A stretch of 64,000 nt of DNA from Opisthorchis felineus. Its lineage: Eukaryota; Platyhelminthes; Trematoda; Opisthorchiida; Opisthorchiidae. Both the position numbers and the translations under genes were made by a program. Below the pieces are notes generated by a model. It had not been told where the DNA came from. It saw nothing but the letters and a program-made list of their open reading frames with translations, and ran no database searches. The stretch covers positions 83,316 to 147,315 of the forward strand of contig SJOL01008604.1 in NCBI GenBank assembly GCA_004794785.1, in the 5' to 3' direction. This document shows, piece by piece, positions 56,777 to 64,000 of the stretch; position 1 is the first letter of the stretch; each line of letters begins with the position of its first letter.

Positions 56777-59700
56777 CTGTGCAAGAGAGGAAGAAGAAAA
56801 AATTAAATATGTGCTTCAACAAAAGGTCAGGACAACGACACTCAAAGTACAAACCCACTAAATAAGTTACCTAACTTTCCGCTAGGATCCTGAAAAACGA
56901 GCGCCATTCTCAGGATGGGACTTTTTTTAGAGGCAGCACTAACAAATTCAGTGGCATCATTTCAGCGTCACGAACCGGTTTTCCTAAGTATTAGAGGGGA
57001 GCAAAATCACTCCCACTTTATTCTTCCGTGCTTTCTCATCTGGTGCACTAGTGAGTTTCGCTGTGCCTCATTTAGTGAATCAGTGGACAGAAAAATAGAC
57101 GGACAGAACAAACTACACAGTTCCTGCTTAAAACGAACAAAACGATTTTCGGACGCGGCGACTGATGTACGTTACATACCGTATAAGACCATAGTTTGGC
57201 ATGCCTCCGTAGCCTCGCGCACGGTATGGATGAAAGGGTAATCTGGGCTGGAAGTAGGGCACTCGATATGGACGTGGTGGAAAATTTCCTGCCTGGAGAT
57301 AGTCCCTACTAGGTTGATAAAAAGGGTCCAACTGTCTGAAGCTTTCTTCACGCCTTCTTTGGGGAGCTTGCCACCTTGGGCTTGACTGCGATCGCTCACG
57401 AAGTGTTTCGCGCGTAACTTCATTGATAGCTTGACGCTGAGTTTCATGTGTTTTGGAATCGGAGCGACGCTTCTTCGGAGGAAGATGAGGCTCCAGTGGG
57501 AGTTGTGGTCTCATCGGATCCAGTAAGTAATTGTTGAAGAATATGGCCTAAGAAAGGTTGAAGTGAGACATGTATACAAAATCGTAGGAATCGGTCCGAA
57601 AAAGAGTAAAAGCAAAACAATCTGAATCGATTCGAAGCATTCATACACAATGTATCAGTAAAGCTTGGTGTGAAGCATTTAATTTCAGCCGTAATCGCTT
57701 AGAGTGAAAGCGGTGTATCTTCTATGACTACGGTATCCAAAAAGTCCCAACTGATTTGCAAACATCCAAGTTCCTGTGTTCTAACAATTGTAAATCGAAT
57801 AGATCTCCAGAGAAATTCGCTAATTTACTCCCACGAAGAGTGCATTGTCGCGTATGCTTCACGCAATTCAGCATGACATTGGGATACAACCAAGCTCGTT
57901 CATTTGTGCGAGATATAGGCCGATTATTTGAATTTCATCTTACGAAGACCACCACCTTATTGACAACCTCAGGAAAGTGACGCAGGATTGCAAATTTCTA
58001 CATATGCTGTCGCGTTACAACGCAGAGTCAACGTGCCGTTCGGGTATCAATGGCTAGAGCACAAATGTCAGAGCTCGGGATAACTTATTTCGCTAGTTGA
58101 ACAAGACTGGAATGTGGGCACCGTTAAATGGGACCGAAACTGTCAAGAAAGGCGATGAGTGCTGACACTCACCTAATACAGAGTAGATGCAACCTAAACC
58201 GGTTCACTTCAGGCCGCACGTTAGTAGTCTCTCAAGGGCAACCGCAACCCGAGAGATAACTGGAGTTCAACACCCTCGTGCAATCAAGCCAAAATTCGAT
58301 AATAACACTAAGTCCCCAAAGAGCCTGGTGAGAACCTATAAAATGACGGCCAACTTTCATCCTATGGAATTCGCATCACACCTCATTACAGTTTGGCGAC
58401 AAACACTTTGTAATTCTTAGTGGTTTCTGGAAACGCGATATTTGGCCATCCTCAGATAAGTTAGTTTTATCGGGCTTTACAATGCCGAGATAACGGAGTG
58501 GTACAAAAGATTCACGGAAAAACTAAATGGACCGCATACACAAACTATGGGTGGTGAAGCGCAACACTACCAAATAAGTCGCATGAACCACGAGAGGGAC
58601 AAAGGGACATCACACACGAGCACCATGAACAAGAAATCAGGTATCAACCTCTGCACTACCTCAGGGACATTCATATCACGTGCACTCGATGGAGGGAAAT
58701 GCGGAGAGTTCGGAAAAATATAACAAATTTGGTACCACATGTTCATCCATTCCGCCAATAGCTAAATTCCTTCAGCGACATCAGTCTCTGCAAATGGGTC
58801 AGTCAGTGCCCGTGACCATGGGCACACGCACAATTTATGGTGCAGACAGCGGCAATGTCGCAGCCATATCAAGTCTACAAATTGTATGGAACTTCCACAA
58901 CTACTTCAATGCCAATAAAATTCCTATCCGTAAGGACTGCCGAAAATGGCTACACGTACAACAAGAATGTTGCACCCATGTATGTTGACAAATATTGCCT
59001 ATTTGATTAAAAACGTAAAAACAAAAGATACCAAAGATGCCTAGCAGCGGTTCTGGTTGATTCTGGACAGAACGTGACCCCTAGATAAAAAGTTACTCTG
59101 AAGATGGTCACCAGTATCCGTAGTAAGTTCATATTCCTGATGTTGTGTAGGTCATTGTTTGCGTTGAGAAGCTTGACTTCTCCGGCATCATGTGGACCAG
59201 AATCGAATAGTAGTCAAATGATCTCATGCCACGAACAGCGCGCGTCATACCAAAGTCAAACGACGGCGACGGCAGTCAACAGGACCGACGTCGAGTTATG
59301 TAACCGACTTTCTATCATAGTTCTCATCCGAATGTGCGTCGCGTTAGAACTGCTTTTTCGAAGTCTTAGTAAGCATACAGACCACTGGCATGATTTCACT
59401 AAAGTAAGAGCTGACAACGGTTGTCGAACGAAAACAGTAGCTCGAATTCCGGACCGGATTTTTGGAACCCCGCTGTTGCAAATGAAGTCAAAGCAAAAGA
59501 ACCGATGCATCTGGGCAATACGGGCGCTCAGTTGCTGAATATGTTTGCAAGTAAACCATTTAAAAGAAATACGGTGCGCACAAAACTGCTGTTGCTTTTT
59601 TGTAGCTTTCGGTTCGATGCAGTTCAGTTATCCAGCGAACCATGTACCAAGACGAAATACAGCTGTATTCACCGAAAGCGGGATAGGAAGGGAAGAGATA

Positions 59701-62108
59701 GGCAGGTGATAGTTTGTCATTACAAAGCACAGATTTTGAAGAGTTCCATACCACATGAAGGGGAATTTCTTAATTTCTCCCATGTGATCAGAAGTACAAC
59801 TCGGGTCGTGAAAGTGTGGACAGACTTGAGATTTTCAATGGAGGTTTCATCCTGTAAGTGGAGTCAAGCTATGCTGAAAAGCGGAGAAGCACTGTGCAAC
59901 TGTTTCATCCTTATTGGGAATCATCATCAGTGTGCACCTCACGAAACTCCAGGGAGTCTGGCTTTTCAGCATAGATTGGCTTCACTGACAGGACAAAATC
60001 TCCATTGGAAATCGGAGTGTCGCTTGTTGACATTCTCTTGATGCTGCCGAACACTGCACATACTACGAGCCGACAACAATTGATATCAAAGCGCACCAGG
60101 GAGGTGCACGAGCGTCTGTCAAATGGAATAAGCTGAAGAACAGATAACTCTTCCTGGCTAGATTCAGTTTTTGACTGGCATGCGAAGATCTGTTATTTCG
60201 AGTAGCGATCTAATAAAACTCACGTTATCCTTTTTCACCGTTTCGACCTTGTCCAAATGTTTGTTCATTATGTGTTTCTTCACGTAAATTGGATCTCGGA
60301 ACTTTTTGTCCGACAGCAAACACACCCATATGACATCCCTACAAGAAACAGGGTAACAGAAGAGGTAAACCTGGACACTTTCACCATCGATAGAGTGAAA
60401 AACTGATAGCCTTTTTAAGGTGAATTTAATATGTCATATTAACTGAAGTGGCCAAACATAGGGGTCAAACCGGAGGGAATGAAAATAGGTTAAGCACCGA
60501 ATCCCGAGACTGAAATGAATTGCACAATAATGCCAGGCGTGTCAAACTTTAGCCATGAAGTGCACGTTCAATCATTGGCATACACAGGAAAATGAGTGTT
60601 TCGTTCTCACGACGAAGTGACTCGGCTGTTGACATTGCTTCACCCCTCAAATGGATGCCTGCTAAGGCGTTGTCACACCAGACAACGTATGCATTGAAAG
60701 TACGTCCTTGCGAACACACCAGTGGGTCTGCTGTACACTCCAAGTAGGCTGTCTGCGCCTTCATATCAAGCCTCTTAATGATGCCTATTTCGTATCGTGT
60801 TACTACATCAAGTCGACAGTCCCACACAAACTGCAGACGTTTGCATTGTCCAATTGAAAAGTATTGTATACTGGTCTTCCGAGCAAACTTATAGAGTGAG
60901 CTGAGGGATCCCGTTTTGATCCACTGCTGAACTGGATATCTTAAATGAATACGTCACTATAAACGGTATTTTTATGAGTAGTGGGCTCACAAGGTGTTGT
61001 TTATAATCACCAGTCAAGTGAAATTTTGTGGTCATGGATTTGGTATTTTCGAATATAATACAATACAGAACTTCCATATGCCAATATATCTACTTCACAC
61101 ATATTCCCTTGTCGTGGACGGAGCGCCGATTGGTCATGGACCGACTACATCCGTTTGAAGAAGCAAAGATTATCCCATTCTGCTGTCCCGAATATTTGTC
61201 GCACTGTCATACAGTCTTGGAGTGGAGAAGTGCGCTGTCTGGTATCAGTCGCACACACGTTCAAATACAGGCATAGTTTCGGATGATCTACCGGCGGAGA
61301 TTCTAACGCATATGTTCAGCTCACCTTTTAAAGGGTTTAACACCAACTGATTGTGTGTGCACCTTTTGGTGACTAGCGCAGTTAACGTAGGAATCCATGG
61401 AGCCCTAAGCGCCATTTTGTGGCTGTATGGACCAGGGTGGGCAGCTGCTCCTGTTAGGTTCATCCGATAAGCCCCAAGCAAAATGGGACTTGTTCCGTAA
61501 CTTCCGAACATCAAGTCCCACTATTGAAAACCCCAGTTTTACCATACAAAGCTTCGAATTTTTCTAAGCGGGAATTTACACTTAATTTATTTCAGGGTCA
61601 TTGGCTTTGTTATTGGCTTGTGGAAGTACAAAAAGAAGCGCCATCCAACGGCATGTCCCATATTGGATTCTTGTGCTCATAAAAAGCTGCTTGAAAATCA
61701 ACCCAAAAGAAATGCGAAAAACTTTTAATCGAGCGGTTACAAGTTGACCAAAGAAAGGCCAACCTCAATGTCGGATAACTGTGACTCTCAATAAGAATCA
61801 GCGTAAAAAAAGTTTAGGCCTTGCAAATAGTTAAATTTAATATCCCAAGACTATGAAGTTACACAAAGCTAAAGCAGTTGGCAAAAAAACACAGGATATA
61901 TTTTTTGTTCCTAGTATTTGTTGGTGAACTGGTGGCGCTTCGACAGAAAAGGCATATAAACCTACGTTTTTCGTTTTTTCCGGCGCGTGTTTGACTTCAC
62001 AAAGGCTTCGACAACCTCATTCACATCTCTTAGTCCTAATCGCTTGCATTCCGTTTCATCCAAAGGACGTATCAGACGGACCAATCGTTTCAACTGGCAT
62101 GCAAAAAC
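56731..62108 (-). CDS. SRRT: SRRT/ARS2 (serrate RNA effector), last four exons
   Basis: Four minus-strand exons (62108-61966, 60338-60224, 57547-57180, 56776-56731) join in frame into a 223-residue C-terminal part of ARS2, which is about 870 aa in human. Residues 1-48 read LGLRDVNEVVEAFVKSNT, parallel to the human EVEKFVTSNT region. Residues 49-86 are the zinc-finger-like segment VCLLSDKKFRDPIYVKKH then IMNKH, parallel to [34 protein letters not shown] follows (human FFNNFLTDAKRP), then an Arg/Pro/Tyr-rich tail ending YIDLDAP (human YRDLDAP). ARS2 binds the nuclear cap-binding complex and directs capped RNAs to microRNA processing, export or decay. All introns are GT-AG with matching phases. 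The tail ends right after DLDAP and lacks the acidic residues of the vertebrate end. Upstream exons are outside the window or not recognised. Confidence 0.9.
57180..57547 (-). CDS. SRRT: SRRT exon C
   Basis: Acceptor TTTCTTAG, donor GTATGT. Starts [20 protein letters not shown], continues with a charged stretch (KKRRSDSKTHETQ, APQRRREESFRQLD) and an aromatic Arg/Pro-rich tail (RPYRVPYFQPRLPFHPY, RARGYGGMPNYGLI). Ends in phase 2. Confidence 0.9.
59831..59948 (-). repeat. Hammerhead-SINE, minus-strand copy
   Basis: On the minus strand: GTTTCGTGAGGTGCACACTG, then ATGATGATTCCCAATAAGGA, TGAAACAGTTGCACAGTGCT, and the tail TTTTCAGCATAGCTTGACTC, CTTACAGGATGAAACCTCC. The core has A for C3 (ATGATGA, 59927-59921), while GAAA (59906-59903) is intact. 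Helix I CACACTG/CAGTGC pairs well. Truncated at its 5' end. Confidence 0.7.
59955..60013 (+). repeat. Hammerhead-SINE tail, plus strand
   Basis: GGCTTTTCAGCATAGATTGG, CTTCACTGACAGGACAAAAT and CTCCATTGGAAATC match the SINE tail. It abuts the minus-strand copy head to head. Confidence 0.7.
60224..60338 (-). CDS. SRRT: SRRT exon B, zinc-finger-like segment
   Basis: Acceptor TTTCTTGTAG, donor GTGAGT. 38 codons: DVIWVCLLSDKKFRDPIYVK then KHIMNKHLDKVETVKKDN. The Cys and the paired His of the ARS2 finger are present. Confidence 0.92.
60549..60827 (-). other. Unassigned 92-codon frame in SRRT intron A-B
   Basis: Open frame with balanced composition (IIKRLDMKAQTAYLECTADP, NAYVVWCDNALAGIHLRGEA). It has no recognised family, and its position between SRRT exons A and B does not fit the ARS2 alignment. 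A transposon relic or chance. Confidence 0.2.
61966..62108 (-). CDS. SRRT: SRRT exon A (fourth from last)
   Basis: Acceptor CCCAAAACAG, donor GTAGGT. Reads VFACQLKRLVRLIRPLDETE then CKRLGLRDVNEVVEAFVKSN. An alternative in-frame acceptor (GCATGCCAG) would start it at 62093. Ends in phase 2. Confidence 0.8.
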
Positions 62109-62530
62109 CTGTTTTGGGTGGGGACAAAATTGCGGTTAAACTCAAAGATTGAAGTCGCGCTGACATCAACCGATGAAGGGGAACAGACAAATAGAAGTTC
62201 GAAAAAATCAACAGATTTATTGCTTCCCGCAGAAAAACATCGCCGAACGAAATGAGCAGAGTGGCAAAAATTTTAAGTAAGATAAACGTATCAGCAAAAT
62301 CTCTTTGGGTTGGTATGCTAAATCAGTGTCGGATAAAAACCCTTGCTGGTTGATGTGGGCGACTAAGTTTTGGGACCGATAGGTTAGAGGAGGGAACTAA
62401 CATCGGTTCGGGTTTTGTTCCTCAGACTTGTTCCTCAGAATCATGGCATTTCGGTTGATGATTGCTCTTGGATGTCGTTTACAGATTTTGTTCGTCTGTG
62501 CACATGAACACGTGCTACAACGATTCGGTT

Positions 62531-62708
62531 AGGGGTTTAGCTGTAGCACCCTTTCGGTGCCTAACTGCCACGCCACTAGAAGGAAGCCTGAGGGCTGGGG
62601 TACTGCCAGGTTACCCTAGACAGAGGAAGTCGAGAGGCAGAAGTCGGGTTCGAAACGCGGACGTACCGGTCAGTAGATTCGCGCTCCAACCACTGAGCAA
62701 TCTCACAA
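62531..62708 (-). repeat. tRNA-derived SINE
   Basis: On the minus strand: A box in GCTCAGTGGTTGGAGCGC, B box in GTTTCGAACCC, then GACTTCTGCCTCTCGACTTC, CTGGCAGTACCCCAGCCC, and GTGGCAGTTAGGCACCGAAA with GGGTGCTACAGCT. The first 110 bp match the plus-strand copy at 33188-33305; this one keeps more of the 3' body. Confidence 0.82.
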
Positions 62709-63420
62709 CCTCGGTTGGGGACGGGTGGGATTACTTCGATTCCTATCGGTTTAGGCTCTGTACTAAAGATCTGAACCACTTTTGCTGACGGATCCTCTTT
62801 GCTCATAGCCGCACAGTACCATGTGACAAATCGGTCAATCTAGAACTGATCACCAAACACGCCTTCTATTGTATTCACACTGGGATATTCGGTGATTTCC
62901 ACCACCTTGATCATCAGTCACTGTGGCGTGCATTGTAATGCGGAGGCTCAAAACTTAGTCGCTTGTTTACACTTCCCTTGTGTTAGCTGCTTATAGTGTG
63001 GAATTTAATAGCAGTATGATCACCACTGGCATACCAATGAAAAGTGAGTTGCAGGCTTGCAAGTGGATTTGAACACACATTCGGTCGTTCGATAGATATA
63101 TCTAAGTATTTCACTAAGGGCCTTCTGCGATATCATGTAATTTTTCAAACTACGAAACTCTAATCATACCAAAACATTTAAGTCATGTGCTTCGGTCGAT
63201 CGTATCGACCGAGGTTACTCTGCAATTTCGTGTCGAGTCGCTCAGCTGGACTTTTCCATCCGAGGCTATGTCGTAAAATGTACTCACCTACGCTGCTGAG
63301 TGTAAAACCCGTGTTCATTGACAGTCTGAGTAACAGTGCAAATTAAGCGCGAACATCCAGATATTTTGACTAGCTGGACTGTTGAACTGCGCCCCAACCA
63401 ACCACCTATCATCTTGAACT
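62709..63420. other. No gene recognised upstream of SRRT exon A
   Basis: The exon that should precede SRRT exon A (the part matching the human RCGIIHVRG region) was looked for on the minus strand and not found. Nothing else is supported. Confidence 0.35.
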
Positions 63421-63648
63421 TTGCATTTCCAAGAGCTTATGCTGCATGATTGTCCTTTCGTATGGGCATTGAAACAGATGGCGCCATCAACTTACTACGA
63501 CAAACATATAGCCAGTGCATCCAATCCTCACCGGCCCATTTCAGCAGCAGATCGAACAACTGCACACGATATTACGGTTTCACACTTTAAAATTAAGGTA
63601 GTTGTATTTCGCTTTTCACCACAACAGTGTTTTCCAGCTGCGACATGA
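63421..63648 (+). pseudogene. Short ORF resembling an IS3-family transposase (N-terminal part of OrfB)
   Basis: The frame contains ALKQMAPSTYYDKHIASASN followed by PHRPISAADRTTAHDI (about 63463-63570). IS3-type transposases typically have a QxAPSTYYDH-A---DP---S-R pattern just before the integrase core, and this matches over about 35 residues. No DDE catalytic core follows; after about 63600 the similarity fades. The region is near the window's right end, so context is limited. It could be an acquired bacterial insertion sequence fragment, an assembly contaminant, or coincidence; a plausible GT donor (GTAGTT) after AAAATTAAG is an alternative reading as a host exon. Confidence 0.35.
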
Positions 63649-64000
63649 TCTCCAGTGGTAACGGCAAGATGGTATACAGTGATTTGAATTGAAACGACCG
63701 ATCGAAGCATACAGTGGAGGCATGTAGTCTAAAATCACACTCTGTCTGGTGTAACCAGACTGCAAAGGACATCCAGTAAGGAGGTGAGTTAAGTCTAACG
63801 ATCATAAATATGCTTGAATCCTGTGGGCCACGCAACACACCATCAGCTGCGTGTCAACGGTGGATTGTCTATGTACACTTTTGGAGAGTGGGGTAAATAC
63901 CGAGCGAATAGCCCGTTTACATAAGCTGACGTTAAGGTGAGCGTCCAGTGACCGTTGGAAAATCTCTCATTTATGGTATTCCGTAGGCGGCCTTTGGTAA

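Larger units (their letters stand above)
57548..60223 (-). other. SRRT intron B-C with unassigned plus-strand frames and a SINE pair
   Basis: Plus-strand frames at 58187-58420, 58680-58988, 59104-59538 and 59421-59549 are open. The last (NSGPDFWNPAVANEVKAK, ending near a GTAAAC) looks somewhat coding-like. None has a known motif. The inverted SINE pair lies at 59831-60013. Confidence 0.35.

Noticed and set aside
60549..60827. Additional SRRT exon
   Set aside because: It does not match any ARS2 segment, and exons A and B join in phase without it.
1..64000. CRISPR arrays, bacterial operons, rRNA genes
   Set aside because: No regularly spaced short repeats, no compact gene clusters with ribosome binding sites and no rRNA-like stretches were seen; the window has eukaryotic gene structure.

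Overview
The window looks like nuclear DNA of a flatworm, most probably a digenean trematode (liver- or lung-fluke type). The evidence is: long coding sequences broken by GT-AG introns, including 37-38 nt micro-introns next to start codons; introns of several kb; RTE-, CR1/Jockey- and Ty3/Gypsy-type retroelement relics of the kind common in flukes; and tRNA-headed SINEs whose accidental translation (SNPTSASRLPLS) is one I remember from fluke gene predictions. The species cannot be named from the sequence alone.

Layout. Bases 1-24,300 are a retroelement graveyard: an RTE-like element (+, 745-3560), a second RTE-like copy (-, 6660-7930), a decayed Ty3/Gypsy element (+, gag 8867-9484, pol 11850-14330), a possible first exon of an unknown gene (-, 14386-14780), a roughly 306-bp repeat family carrying hammerhead ribozymes (15.5-16.0 kb and 20.8-21.1 kb), and an internally deleted CR1/Jockey-like element (21.5-22.6 kb). 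Bases 24,394-56,408 (+) hold a complete nine-exon gene for GAS8/DRC4, a subunit of the axonemal nexin-dynein regulatory complex. Its introns contain RTE relics, SINEs, hammerhead repeats and AT microsatellites. Bases 56,731-62,108 (-) hold the last four exons of SRRT/ARS2 (serrate RNA effector), convergent with GAS8. The right end carries a tRNA-derived SINE and a short ORF resembling a bacterial IS3-family transposase.

The two host genes are unrelated in function: GAS8/DRC4 belongs to motile cilia and sperm flagella, ARS2 to nuclear cap-binding and RNA fate. They share only a short convergent 3' border.

The most unusual content is two different hammerhead-ribozyme repeat families. One is a type I hammerhead with a self-complementary helix III and an invariant 35-nt hairpin upstream. 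The other is a hammerhead-like motif in a tRNA-headed SINE. Relics of both lie in the GAS8 introns, and the SINE family also in an SRRT intron. All coordinates come from reading the sequence by eye; homology calls rest on remembered family motifs, not on searches.
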